Assembly (NCBI RefSeq): GCF_000297215.2
Contig: NZ_AMFF02000069.1
Location: forward strand, 15,374 to 62,144
DNA from: Piscirickettsia salmonis LF-89 = ATCC VR-1361
GTDB taxonomy: Bacteria; Pseudomonadota; Gammaproteobacteria; Piscirickettsiales; Piscirickettsiaceae
DNA: 46,771 nt
Direction: 5' to 3'
Shown here: positions 7,095 to 15,823 of the stretch, one piece after another
Position numbering within the stretch: position 1 is the first letter of the stretch
How the letters are laid out: each line of letters opens with the position of its first letter
The notes under the pieces: generated by a model
Seen by the model: only the letters and a program-made list of their open reading frames with translations
What the model was told of the DNA's origin: nothing
The model's database searches: none
Translations under genes and position numbers: made by a program

Positions 7095-7862
7095 TCACAA
7101 TGCATGCACTCTACCTTTGATTAATAAATAATATGAAATAATTATAAATAAAATTGAAAATAAGCTGAGTATAGACATATTCAACCAGAAATTTACCTCA
7201 TGCACATCTAAAATTGCATAGCGAAAGACATTCACCACGTAATAAATTGGATCCATATAACACAGCCAACGCAATGATTCAGGCAAATGAGAAATAGAGT
7301 AAAAAACCCCACCAAGATAAGTTAAAGGCATAATAACAAAAGTTGGAATAATCGTCACATCATCGAATTTACGTGCAAATACCGCATTAATAAAGCCTGC
7401 TGTTGCAAATAACGTCGTTGCCAATATAGCCACCAATACAGTTAAACCAATATGATGAACTTTGATCGACGTAAAAAATAATGCAACAATAAGCACTAAA
7501 AAACCAACAACAGTCCCTCGCGCAATTCCTCCGATCAGATAACCTAATAACATTATGCTGGGCTTCATCGGTGACACCAACATTTCTTCAATAAAGCCCT
7601 GAAAGCGCGCACTAAATAAAGACGATACAACATTATTATAAGAATTTAACAACATCGACATCATCACAAGCCCTGGAATAATATATTGTATATAACTATA
7701 GCCTTGCACTTGACCAATTTTATCGCCCAAAATAGTGCCAAAAATTATAAAGTAAAGCGCCATATTAATGATCGGTGGTAGCAAGGTCTGCGGCCAAATT
7801 CTAAAGCAACGTTCAAGCTCGCGATAAACCAAGCCTTTTAATGCAATCCACTGCAATCCCAT
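7095..7862 (-). CDS. yadH: ABC-2 type transporter permease (YadH-like)
   Basis: Inner-membrane half of an ABC exporter, 255 residues, close to the length of E. coli YadH. About six hydrophobic segments are visible (around 24-44, 56-76, 103-133, 138-160, 170-190 and 230-250). The ABC-2 signature region PTFVIMPLTYLGGVFYSI is present near 173-190. The gene follows its ATPase by one base and is clearly co-transcribed with it. The substrate of YadGH is not established in the family. Here a Cys-rich peptide is encoded just downstream, which makes peptide export possible but unproven. Confidence 0.88.
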   Translation of the reverse strand: MGLQWIALKGLVYRELERCFRIWPQTLLPPIINMALYFIIFGTILGDKIGQVQGYSYIQYIIPGLVMMSMLLNSYNNVVSSLFSARFQGFIEEMLVSPMKPSIMLLGYLIGGIARGTVVGFLVLIVALFFTSIKVHHIGLTVLVAILATTLFATAGFINAVFARKFDDVTIIPTFVIMPLTYLGGVFYSISHLPESLRWLCYMDPIYYVVNVFRYAILDVHEVNFWLNMSILSLFSILFIIISYYLLIKGRVHAL

Positions 7863-7863
7863 A

Positions 7864-8793
7864 TTATTCCTCCTCCGCTGTTGCTGTATATTGCAAAAAT
7901 AACTCTTCTAACCGATTGTGTTTATTGCTAAGGCTCATCACCTCAACACCTAAATCAGAGAGTTGCTCAAAGGCACGATTTAAGTTTTGGCCAACCTTTA
8001 CACCGATTTCTAAATTGCCATCATGATCTACATCGGTAATATACCCTTGTAATTCTGGTGCGACATTTAAAGGTTTAGATAAAACCACAATAAAATACTC
8101 AACGTCTAAACTTTGTAAAAGGTTTTTTTTGTCGGTATTTCTAATAATTTTACCTTGATTAATAATAATAATTTGCTTGCATAATTTTTCTACTTCTTCA
8201 AGGTAATGCGTTGTCAGTATAATCGTAATTTTTTCTTTTTCATTAATGTCCTTTAGAAATTGCCACATTGATCGTCTAAGTTCAATATCTACACCCGCCG
8301 TTGGCTCATCTAAAATAAGTAATTTAGGGTGATGAATGAGTGCACGTACAATCATTAAACGCCGTTTCATGCCTCCAGATAATGTCCGTGCACGTTGGTG
8401 ACGCTTTTGCCAAAGCCCTAACTTTTTCAAATACATCTCTGCATTTTTTTTTGCTTGGCTGCGCTTTATTCCATAATAGGCGGCCTGCACAAGCAAAATA
8501 TCAATTATTTTTTCAAACATATTAAAATTGAATTCTTGCGGCACCAAACCAACTAAGCGTTTGGCCTCACTTGCCTGAGCGCGAATATCATGGCCAAAAA
8601 TTTTAACCTGACCAGCACTCGCTGGTAGTAACGTCGTAATAATATTGATCGTTGTTGATTTTCCCGCACCATTTGGTCCTAACAACGCGCAGAACTCACC
8701 TGCACGCACATGAAAATCAACCCCTTGTAATGCTTGAAAACCACCCGGATAGGTTTTCGTTAGCCCACTGACAGATAATGCATGATCTTGCAT
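7864..8793 (-). CDS. yadG: ABC transporter ATPase (YadG-like)
   Basis: The 309-residue cytoplasmic ATPase partner of the YadH-like permease. Walker A is GPNGAGKST (39-47), the signature is LSGGMKRR near 138-145, Walker B is LLILDEP and the switch His is in ILTTHYLEE. The whole chain follows E. coli YadG closely, including the C-terminal NRLEELF segment, so the symbol is well supported. The ATG at 8793 starts an operon that runs yadG-yadH. Divergent xseA lies 201 bp away, and that shared region must hold both promoters, though I found no strong consensus match in it. Confidence 0.92.
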   Translation of the reverse strand: MQDHALSVSGLTKTYPGGFQALQGVDFHVRAGEFCALLGPNGAGKSTTINIITTLLPASAGQVKIFGHDIRAQASEAKRLVGLVPQEFNFNMFEKIIDILLVQAAYYGIKRSQAKKNAEMYLKKLGLWQKRHQRARTLSGGMKRRLMIVRALIHHPKLLILDEPTAGVDIELRRSMWQFLKDINEKEKITIILTTHYLEEVEKLCKQIIIINQGKIIRNTDKKNLLQSLDVEYFIVVLSKPLNVAPELQGYITDVDHDGNLEIGVKVGQNLNRAFEQLSDLGVEVMSLSNKHNRLEELFLQYTATAEEE

Positions 8794-8994
8794 AGTTTTC
8801 CCTTGTTTATTCTATATTCATTCCATAATAAACTTAGAAATTAGAAAGTATACAGCAACAACTCAAACTTAAAGCTAAAAATAAAGCCAACAGCAAAAGT
8901 AAGTGATTTAATATTGGCATTCTTGCACGACCTCTTTACAATAAAGCCTGTAAAAATAATACTCCCAAACTAAATTAAGCAAACAGGCCAATCA

Positions 8995-10575
8995 ATGATT
9001 GATATGCAGCGCATTTATTTAAATGTTCCCTTTACCAAGAAGGACGAAGCAAAACACTTAGGTGCTCGTTGGGATCCAAAGGCGCGTGCTTGGTATATTC
9101 TACCTCACATTGATACAGCGCCTTTTAAGCGCTGGCTAAAAGCCGACTCAACAAACAAACAAACACAAAATCAGAACCAAAATCATATTCAACATGAGCA
9201 TATGCATCTTAACCATTACTTAAGAGCCATTGAACAAGCCATAGAACAGCACTTTGATCGTCCCGAATGGGTCATCTGCGAAGTGAGTGAATGGCGCCAA
9301 AATCCCAATGGCCATATTTATGCTGAGTTTATCGAACAAAATGAGCAATACCAGGTGATTGCAAAATCAACTGCAACCTTATGGTCCAATCAAGTCCAGC
9401 AAGTATTAACGCCTTTTATTCAAGCCACCGGTGCATCCCCAAGCGCTGATATGAAGCTACTTGTGCAAGTTTCTGCACATTTTCATCCTCGCTATGGTTT
9501 TAGCTTAAATATTCATGCAATTGATCCAAACTTCACCCTCGGTGCGCTTGAAGCAAAATTGCATGAGATTCGCCTAACCTTACAAGATGAGGGAATATTT
9601 GATAGTAATCATACTTTAACTGCTCCGACAGAGTTTACTCACCTTGCTGTGATTTCCTCACCAACAGCAGCAGGTTTAGGTGATTTTCGTCAAGAGGCCG
9701 ATCGCCTCTCTCAAACGGGGCTCTGTCAGTTTGATTACTTTTACGCCACCATGCAAGGCCAACAGACTGGCTCGAGTATTTGTGAGCAATTAAATAAAAT
9801 TAACCAACATTCTGAGCAGTATGATGCCATTATTATTATTCGCGGCGGTGGCGCAAAAACCGACTTAGCTGACTTTAATGATATAGCACTCGCTCGCAGT
9901 CTTTGTCATAGTCAACTTCCTATTTTTATCGGCATTGGTCATGAACGCGATCATACGATCTTAGATGAAATCGCCCAACGCAGCTTTGACACACCCTCTA
10001 AAGTCTCTCACTATATTTTGCAAACCATTGTCCATAACGCCTTAAATGCTTACCAACATGCGCAAGATATTCATCATATTACCCAACAGTATTATCAATA
10101 CACCTACAACAATATACATAATCTAAGCAATCAACTGTGGCAATACTCACTAAAGGCTATACAGATACAGGCTTATCAGCTACAAGAGTACCAAGCAAAT
10201 GTTCACTACCATAGTAAGCAAGTCATTGACCAATACCACTATTCAATCAACCATTACCAACAGCAGGTGTATAACAGCCGCTATACTCTAACACAGTATC
10301 AAGCTCAGCTTAACCAACGCTATCAGTTCATCATTCATCGCGGCCAAGAGTCTATCAGCCAAACTGAGAGCCTATCAAAATCGCTGATTCAATTTATTTT
10401 AGGCTTAGGGCCAGAAAAAACCTTGCAACGAGGCTTTAGCTATATCACCAGCGCTGATCAATATATTACCAATATGTCACAAGCAGAAAATCAAACCCAG
10501 TTAAATATCCACTTCCAAGATGGCACACTGAGCGTGCAGCAGACACAGCCATCACATGTAAAACCTGAAACCTAA
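8995..10575 (+). CDS. xseA: Exodeoxyribonuclease VII large subunit with N-terminal DUF5710 domain
   Basis: ExoVII degrades single-stranded DNA from either end to short oligonucleotides, together with XseB. This 526-residue version is longer than the usual 400-450. Residues 5-48 form a DUF5710-like module (IYLNVPFTKKDEAKHLGARWD, then WYILPHIDTAPFKRWL), otherwise seen in plasmid primase or conjugation proteins. A Gln/Asn/His-rich linker follows at 54-72, then the OB domain at about 74-175. The catalytic domain has IIIIRGGGAKTDLADFND (279-296) and GIGHERDHTILDE (313-325). The helical arm (351-450) has an odd composition: 22 Gln and 16 Tyr per 100 residues. The C-terminal segment LGPEKTLQRGFSYI is typical. 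The partner xseB follows 61 bp downstream. Confidence 0.93.
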   Translation: MIDMQRIYLNVPFTKKDEAKHLGARWDPKARAWYILPHIDTAPFKRWLKADSTNKQTQNQNQNHIQHEHMHLNHYLRAIEQAIEQHFDRPEWVICEVSEWRQNPNGHIYAEFIEQNEQYQVIAKSTATLWSNQVQQVLTPFIQATGASPSADMKLLVQVSAHFHPRYGFSLNIHAIDPNFTLGALEAKLHEIRLTLQDEGIFDSNHTLTAPTEFTHLAVISSPTAAGLGDFRQEADRLSQTGLCQFDYFYATMQGQQTGSSICEQLNKINQHSEQYDAIIIIRGGGAKTDLADFNDIALARSLCHSQLPIFIGIGHERDHTILDEIAQRSFDTPSKVSHYILQTIVHNALNAYQHAQDIHHITQQYYQYTYNNIHNLSNQLWQYSLKAIQIQAYQLQEYQANVHYHSKQVIDQYHYSINHYQQQVYNSRYTLTQYQAQLNQRYQFIIHRGQESISQTESLSKSLIQFILGLGPEKTLQRGFSYITSADQYITNMSQAENQTQLNIHFQDGTLSVQQTQPSHVKPET

Positions 10576-10636
10576 ACCGAAATCATCATCCGTTTTAAAG
10601 TAATTTAAAAGTAATCAAAGCCAGGAGTAAGTCACC

Positions 10637-10870
10637 ATGAGCAAAACCAACAGCAAAAAGTTCCAAGATAACTACATGGTCTTAAAAGAGGTCGCCGAAC
10701 ACTTACGCACACAAACAGAGCCTGATATTGACGAGTTAATCCCAATGATTAAACGCGCCTCACAGGCCTATCAAACCTGCAAGCAGCGCTTAGAAGCTGT
10801 GCGTAACGAGCTTGAAAAGTATCAAGATATTTTTCAAGAAGACAATGATAACAATAAAAGTGATTTATAA
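10637..10870 (+). CDS. xseB: Exodeoxyribonuclease VII small subunit
   Basis: A 77-residue helical protein. Several small subunits wrap the helical arm of XseA to form active ExoVII. The family pattern is visible: ELIPMIKRASQAYQTCKQRLEAVRNELEK, with the core A-x2-AYQ-x3-RL. GGAG lies 11 bases before the ATG. It follows xseA directly with no terminator between, so the two are probably co-transcribed. The last ten residues are acidic and Asn-rich. The usual ispA neighbour is absent. Confidence 0.9.
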   Translation: MSKTNSKKFQDNYMVLKEVAEHLRTQTEPDIDELIPMIKRASQAYQTCKQRLEAVRNELEKYQDIFQEDNDNNKSDL

Positions 10871-10873
10871 ACA

Positions 10874-11086
10874 TTAATAATGCGGTGGGCGCTCGTATGC
10901 AGGGTCAATCATGCTAGCATGGTCTACATCCTGCGCTGCCAACTTAGTTTTTAGCTGCATTAGAGCCTGTGTTAGTTGCTCTAGCTGCGCCTGCTGTTGA
11001 ATAATCACCTGATTTAATTGGTTTATCATATCTTCTTGAAAAACAAATTTCGTTTCTAACTCAACTAAACGCTCATCTAAACTCAT
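10874..11086 (-). CDS. slyX: SlyX family protein
   Basis: A 70-residue coiled-coil protein of unknown biochemical role. The SlyX pattern is clear: an N-terminal LDERLVELETKFVFQEDMI heptad region, a Gln/Leu-rich coiled coil through about residue 52, and the characteristic C-terminal ERPPHY. It is convergent with xseB, with only three bases between the stop codons. Family members usually sit near fkpA, which is not in this window. Confidence 0.9.
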   Translation of the reverse strand: MSLDERLVELETKFVFQEDMINQLNQVIIQQQAQLEQLTQALMQLKTKLAAQDVDHASMIDPAYERPPHY

Positions 11087-11190
11087 TTACAGCACTCTCT
11101 GTTGTTCTGACGATTTTAAACTTATCCAGTAAATTCTTGATTGGATTTTGTGCTCATCATAATATATTTTTAGAGTAAGGTTAAATTTAA

Positions 11191-11258
11191 AGGAGGTTTT
11201 CATTATCGACAGTTACGACTATCAGACATCTAGCAGCTATTATCGAGAAATAGCATAG
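11191..11258 (+). promoter_or_regulatory. Orphan strong Shine-Dalgarno with possible AUU-started leader ORF upstream of phoH
   Basis: AGGAGG at 11191-11196 (inside AAAGGAGG) has no ATG, GTG or TTG at useful distance. Five bases downstream is ATT (11202), which opens an 18-codon frame ending TAG at 11256-11258, nine bases before the phoH ATG. AUU starts are known from infC. This could be a leader that couples to phoH, or a regulatory or decoy ribosome site. The sequence facts are firm and the function is speculative. Confidence 0.3.
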
Positions 11259-11267
11259 GGGATTGCA

Positions 11268-12071
11268 ATGGCGAAACGGAAAAATCGTCAACTCGACGAT
11301 GAAATCTGTGCACTAAACTCAAAGCCGAATCTTCGTTCACCTCACTATCTTAAGCAGATTAAAGCCTTAACTCACTCGCAAGAATCATTATTCAAAGCCT
11401 GGAATAGTGGCAATGAAGTCATGATTGCTCACGGCTCTGCCGGAACCGGGAAAACATATTTAGCAACTTATCTTGCACTTAAAGCCTTGCTTGAATATGA
11501 CAGCCCTTACTCACGCATTGCCTTTTTCCGCTCCACCGTACCAGCACGCGAGCAAGGCTATCTCAAAGGGGACCTCGAAGATAAAGAAGCACCTTATAAA
11601 CAGGTCTTTATTGATGCGGTTAACGAGCTACTGGATATGAAAAACCCATGGTCTACCTATAGCAAATACGGCTTGCTTGAGTTTTACTCAACATCGTTTC
11701 AGCGTGGGACAAACTACCATGATACCTTACTCATTGTCGATGAATGCCAGAACATGGGCTTAGAAGAGCTGGATATGATTATGACCCGTGTTGGTAATCA
11801 TAGTCGCATTATCTTCTGTGGTGATACTGAGCAAGATGATTTGCGCTACCGACACTCAGACAGCTCTGGCTTTTGTGACTTTATTCATATCATCAACCAG
11901 ATGCAACGTAGCCAAATCATTGAGTTTACTATTGAAGATATCGTTAGAAGTTACATTGTTAAAGACTATCTGTACGCCAAAAGTGGTGCCTACAAAGGAC
12001 AAACACCACCACCGAAAAAAACCGCGAAAGAAGATAATCTCATTCATTATCCGTTTACGCCAACAACTTAA
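11268..12071 (+). CDS. PhoH-like ATPase, short phage-type form
   Basis: The 267-residue P-loop protein carries only the PhoH ATPase domain. Walker A is GSAGTGKT (56-63), Walker B is LLIVDECQNM near 153-162, and the arginine/sensor region IIFCGDTEQDDL follows. It lacks the extra domains of the ybeZ-type PhoH, and its length and N-terminus resemble the form common in phages and in some proteobacteria. The biochemical role in bacteria is uncertain; RNA-related or phosphate-stress roles have been proposed. Its own ribosome site AGGGG is at about 11257-11261. It is convergent with queE. No phage genes flank it, so it seems to be a resident gene. Confidence 0.85.
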   Translation: MAKRKNRQLDDEICALNSKPNLRSPHYLKQIKALTHSQESLFKAWNSGNEVMIAHGSAGTGKTYLATYLALKALLEYDSPYSRIAFFRSTVPAREQGYLKGDLEDKEAPYKQVFIDAVNELLDMKNPWSTYSKYGLLEFYSTSFQRGTNYHDTLLIVDECQNMGLEELDMIMTRVGNHSRIIFCGDTEQDDLRYRHSDSSGFCDFIHIINQMQRSQIIEFTIEDIVRSYIVKDYLYAKSGAYKGQTPPPKKTAKEDNLIHYPFTPTT

Positions 12072-12102
12072 ACTTGAAAGTTTAACCTTTGTTATCAGGG
12101 TC

Positions 12103-12125
12103 GTGAGAGCAAATCAAGCTCTCAC
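12103..12125. terminator. Bidirectional hairpin between phoH and queE
   Basis: GTGAGAGC at 12103-12110 pairs perfectly with GCTCTCAC at 12118-12125. It lies between the convergent phoH and queE stops and includes the queE stop codon. There is no long T-run on either side. Confidence 0.5.
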
Positions 12126-12769
12126 TTTCCTGGTACATCACCCCAAAGAATCTTATGCAACTGCAATTGAAAACGCACATCAAGCTGATCAGTTAATATC
12201 CAATCAGCCAACTCAGCGCCTTTAAGCTGCTCATAAGAAGGCGAAAACAACACCTCACACAACGAGGTTAGATCATACTGATTAACACAAGCCACCGCCC
12301 AATCATAATCTTGACGATCACAGATCACAAATTTAATCTGATCATGTCGCGTTATATAATCAAAATTTTCATAACGATTACGCTGATGCTCACCTGAACC
12401 GGGTGTTTTAATATCAACGACTTTCATAACACGCACATCAATCTCTTCAATAGGCAAAGCACCACTGGTCTCTACAGAAATCTCATAGCCTAAATCACAC
12501 AACCTGCGCATCAACTCAAATACATTCGGCTGGGCCAGTGGCTCCCCACCCGAAACAGTCACATGACGCACCTGATACGCTTGGACCTGAATGATAATTT
12601 GATCTAACGATAAGCGCTCACCCCCAGTAAAAGCATAAGCAGAGTCACAGTAGGTACAACGCAATGGGCAACCGGTTAAACGAATAAACACCGTCGGCAA
12701 GCCAACAGTGCGTGTTTCCCCTTGCAATGAATAAAATAACTCATTAATACGTAAAGAATCTTTATTCAT
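12122..12769 (-). CDS. queE: 7-carboxy-7-deazaguanine synthase
   Basis: A radical SAM enzyme that converts 6-carboxy-tetrahydropterin to 7-carboxy-7-deazaguanine in queuosine biosynthesis. The 215 residues carry the cluster motif CPLRCTYC (Cys34, Cys38, Cys41; the CX3CX2C form typical of QueE), the N-terminal SLQGE motif that precedes it, and the SAM-contacting VSGGEPL. The C-terminus (LQLHKILWG) fits the proteobacterial family. It starts two bases after the cpoB stop, so it belongs to the end of the tol-pal operon, an arrangement also known in pseudomonads. queC is not adjacent. Confidence 0.95.
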   Translation of the reverse strand: MNKDSLRINELFYSLQGETRTVGLPTVFIRLTGCPLRCTYCDSAYAFTGGERLSLDQIIIQVQAYQVRHVTVSGGEPLAQPNVFELMRRLCDLGYEISVETSGALPIEEIDVRVMKVVDIKTPGSGEHQRNRYENFDYITRHDQIKFVICDRQDYDWAVACVNQYDLTSLCEVLFSPSYEQLKGAELADWILTDQLDVRFQLQLHKILWGDVPGK

Positions 12770-12771
12770 GT

Positions 12772-13701
12772 TTAACTACTTAATTGTTTTAACTGTTCTT
12801 TGGCTAAACGCGCTGACTTCGTATCAGGAAACTCTTTAACTACCTTCATAAACATTTCCTTAGCATGTTCGGCATCACCATTAGCAACATAAATTGTTCC
12901 CAGGTGATAAGCTGCACTCGGTGCTTTATCCGAGTGAGGATAAGATTTGATAATTTTACGCAGCGCCACCATCGCTTTATCTGGCATGCCTTCAATAATA
13001 TAAATTTCACCCAGCCAAAAATATGCACTTACTGTATAAGGCCCCTTAGGATACAGTTTTAAAAAACGCTCAAATGCTTCAACTGCATCTGAATATTTAC
13101 GCTCACTCAACAGCTGATAGGCCGCCTGATAAGCATAACGCTCCTTCGCATTAATAGCAGCCGCACCTTGATTTTGACCATGGTGACCATCTATTTCAGC
13201 TGCTGATACCGTCTGCCCATGTGCCATGGCAGAAGACGCTTCTTGAGACTGAGGCTTGACTGCACTGCCTTCTAAAACCAACATACGGCTGTCCATATTA
13301 TTGAACATCGCTTGCAGCTCTTTCTTTAGTTCACTGATTTTATAATTTTTCTCATCCAGCTCTCCTTGCAAACGATCCACACGCTGCTGTAAATACTGCA
13401 ATTGACTACGCACGGGTAATAGCAAACTCATTTGATTATTAATCTTGGTTAATTGTTGCTCAACCGTTAACGCAGGTACTAACTCCTGCTTAGTGCTAAT
13501 ATGTATATCATTATTAGATTGAGATGGTGGAACATCAGCTCCAGTCTGCATTGACGCTTGAGACGCCCCAGAGGAGTAGGAATACTCTTGACTGGTAACA
13601 GGCGTCACCCCTGCAATTACATTTTCCACAGGGGCGGCAGCAAAAGATGAGCTTATTATTAACAAACCACCATACACACTTAAAACAAGCCTCAAGCTCA
13701 T
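12772..13701 (-). CDS. cpoB: Cell division coordinator CpoB (YbgF)
   Basis: A periplasmic TolA partner that links peptidoglycan synthesis (PBP1B) to Tol-driven outer membrane constriction. The ATG at 13701 is preferred because AGGAG lies five bases upstream; an in-frame extension to 13722 has no such site. The 309-residue product has a signal peptide (1 to about 22), a trimerising coiled coil with leucine heptads in the first half (around 75-140), a Ser/Ala/Gln-rich linker and three C-terminal TPR-like units (about 190-300, YQAAYQLLSERKYSDAVEAF onward). It is the last Tol gene before queE. Confidence 0.93.
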   Translation of the reverse strand: MSLRLVLSVYGGLLIISSSFAAAPVENVIAGVTPVTSQEYSYSSGASQASMQTGADVPPSQSNNDIHISTKQELVPALTVEQQLTKINNQMSLLLPVRSQLQYLQQRVDRLQGELDEKNYKISELKKELQAMFNNMDSRMLVLEGSAVKPQSQEASSAMAHGQTVSAAEIDGHHGQNQGAAAINAKERYAYQAAYQLLSERKYSDAVEAFERFLKLYPKGPYTVSAYFWLGEIYIIEGMPDKAMVALRKIIKSYPHSDKAPSAAYHLGTIYVANGDAEHAKEMFMKVVKEFPDTKSARLAKEQLKQLSS

Positions 13702-13743
13702 ATTTACTCCTACAAACAACACAATTTAACTTTAACTTTAGCC

Positions 13744-14385
13744 TTAACCTTGGTTACAACCCTTTGAGTTCATGTTGTAATTAAAGATAACACGACGATC
13801 TTTCTGGTAATCCGCTTCTGCTGTTCCACCCGGCACGGCCAAGCACTCTTTGCCATAACTTAATGTACTCACTTGTTGAGGCCCAACACCTGCGCTTAGC
13901 AACGCATCTTTTAACGAGTTTGCACGCTTTTGCCCCAAGTTTAAGTTATATTGGCTACTGCCTCGTGGATCAGTATAACCCTCTAATAATACCTTCTGCT
14001 TGGGATGTTTCAAGAGGTAATTAACATTACTCTGAACAATATCTTGATCTGTTTTACCAACCGAGTACTGATCAAAACCAAAGTAAACCACACGTTTGGC
14101 CACCGCCGCATTTGGCCCCGACGCCATTCCACCCTGCGCAGCTGCACCGTCTTGCTGCCCCCAGCTTTCACCATTAAACTGATCATCGTACTGCCCTAAA
14201 CCCTGCGATTTTACATCAGAGCCGGCAGCCTGGTGATGATAAGCACTACCATCGCCATAGGGTCCAGGACCCTGTTCATTACCCCCATATTGATCCGCTG
14301 TCGAAGCACAACCGGCAAGTAGTCCAATTGATGCACTCACAGTAAGCAGGTTCAATGTTTTAAATGGGCTGAATTTGATCGTCAT
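13744..14385 (-). CDS. pal: Peptidoglycan-associated lipoprotein Pal
   Basis: An outer membrane lipoprotein that binds peptidoglycan and TolB. The ATG at 14385 has AGGGGG upstream; a longer reading frame to 14421 would touch the tolB stop. In the 213-residue product the signal peptide ends in the lipobox LLAGC with lipidated Cys26. A Gly/Gln-rich linker (about 30-95) is longer than in E. coli Pal. The OmpA-like domain (about 100-205) shows VVYFGFDQYSV and EGYTDPRGSSQYNLNLGQKRA, with the Asp and Arg that contact diaminopimelate. It is cotranscribed with tolB and cpoB. Confidence 0.95.
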   Translation of the reverse strand: MTIKFSPFKTLNLLTVSASIGLLAGCASTADQYGGNEQGPGPYGDGSAYHHQAAGSDVKSQGLGQYDDQFNGESWGQQDGAAAQGGMASGPNAAVAKRVVYFGFDQYSVGKTDQDIVQSNVNYLLKHPKQKVLLEGYTDPRGSSQYNLNLGQKRANSLKDALLSAGVGPQQVSTLSYGKECLAVPGGTAEADYQKDRRVIFNYNMNSKGCNQG

Positions 14386-14420
14386 TTTAATCCCCCTAAG
14401 TTTGGTTATTATATTCACCA

Positions 14421-15773
14421 CTATGATGAGAAAGGTCCCCAGGCTGGAGCACGTACATAGCCATTACCTGATGGCAAATTCAAATGCACTCGACCATCCA
14501 ACGACACCTCAGCAAGCATTGTATTCCCTCCACGATCCTTAGTATATAAAATCATTTGTCCATTCGGTGCAACCGTCGGTGATTCATCATTATAGCCATG
14601 AGTTAAAACACGAAACTCACCCGTCGCTAAATTTAAATGCGCAATATTAAACCGCGTCTGTCCATCTGCAATCACTTGATGCATCATTACAACGCCTTGA
14701 CCATTGGGCAAGAACCTTGCATCCGCATTATAACTCCCTTGATAAGTCAAACGCACAATCTGTCGTGTTGAAAAATCATATTGATAAATCTGCGGACTCC
14801 CTCCACGATTAGAAGTAAAAATTAGACTCTTCGCATCAGGTGACCATGCCGGAGAGGTATTAATCGCATAACCACGGGTAATCTGCTTTCTTTTCCCCGT
14901 GTTTAAATTAATCACATAAATATTCGTCTCAGCACTCCCGGCTTTACTTAAGGCTAAAGCGAGACGCGAGCCATCTGGAGACCAGGCTGGTGCGCTATTA
15001 ATCCCATCTACACTCGAAATTTTACGGCGCTTACCACTAACCAAATCAGAGATCCAAATTGACATAGTTTTATCTTCAAACGACACGTAGGCTAAATACT
15101 GGCCGTTCGGTGACCATGTCGGTGCCATAATCGGCTGTGACTGTTTTAATAACGTGCGAGGATTGTAACCATCTGCATCAGCAACCAATAATTGATAAGC
15201 AGTGCGCTCACGATCGAGCTGTACATAAGCAATACGTGTTGCAAATACACCTTGCTTCCCTGTCAGGGCGTGATAAATCAAGTCACTGATATGATTTGCC
15301 AGCATACGCATTTGGCCCGGGCGAATATTTTTATAACGCTCACCGATAATCTGCCGACTCGTCAATTGCCCAAATACACTTAACAAACGAAAAGATATAT
15401 TATAGCGTCCTGCTTCAGTCAATTGCACTTGACCGACTAATAATGATTCCGCCCCTGTTTTTTTCCATGTAGAAATATTCACCTCAGCTGGGTTCACATA
15501 AAAACTCGGCATCTTCGTACGCTCTAATACCGAAAATAACCCACTGGTTTGTAGGTTCTGCCGAATTAGGCCCGCCACCCCTTCTGACAAACCTTGAATA
15601 TTTAAGTGACTATTATCTGAGTTAGAAAAATCAGCAACAGCAACTGGAATAGGCCGATCAACCCCTTGAGTGACTTTTAAAGTTAATGTGGCATAGGCTG
15701 GAGCAAATAAAAACAAACTCAATAAAACCAGCCATAATCGTGAAATAAACCACTGTATAGATCGTCTAACCAC
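14421..15773 (-). CDS. tolB: Tol-Pal system protein TolB
   Basis: A periplasmic beta-propeller that relays TolA action to Pal. The start is placed at GTG 15773, because GGAGG lies five bases upstream; an in-frame TTG at 15788 lacks a ribosome site. The 450-residue product has a signal peptide ending near APAYA, an N-terminal domain (about 25-160) and a six-bladed propeller with recurring SPNG/SPDG turns (APTWSPNGQYLAYVS, APAWSPDGSRLALAL, SPAWSPDAKSLIFTS). It lies between tolA and pal. No unusual features were seen. Confidence 0.95.
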   Translation of the reverse strand: MVRRSIQWFISRLWLVLLSLFLFAPAYATLTLKVTQGVDRPIPVAVADFSNSDNSHLNIQGLSEGVAGLIRQNLQTSGLFSVLERTKMPSFYVNPAEVNISTWKKTGAESLLVGQVQLTEAGRYNISFRLLSVFGQLTSRQIIGERYKNIRPGQMRMLANHISDLIYHALTGKQGVFATRIAYVQLDRERTAYQLLVADADGYNPRTLLKQSQPIMAPTWSPNGQYLAYVSFEDKTMSIWISDLVSGKRRKISSVDGINSAPAWSPDGSRLALALSKAGSAETNIYVINLNTGKRKQITRGYAINTSPAWSPDAKSLIFTSNRGGSPQIYQYDFSTRQIVRLTYQGSYNADARFLPNGQGVVMMHQVIADGQTRFNIAHLNLATGEFRVLTHGYNDESPTVAPNGQMILYTKDRGGNTMLAEVSLDGRVHLNLPSGNGYVRAPAWGPFSS

Positions 15774-15823
15774 TCTTCCCTCCAACAACGTAAAGCAAAA
15801 ATAACAACACTAAAATTTAGAAC

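Noticed and set aside
11268-12071. phoH as part of a prophage
   Set aside because: The protein is of the short phage-like type, but neighbours are core genes (slyX, queE) and no integrase, capsid or lysis gene is in the window.
11788-12225. A 145-codon rightward frame overlapping phoH and queE
   Set aside because: It runs inside phoH in another frame, has no ribosome site, and its product has no recognisable domain; both overlapped genes are well supported.
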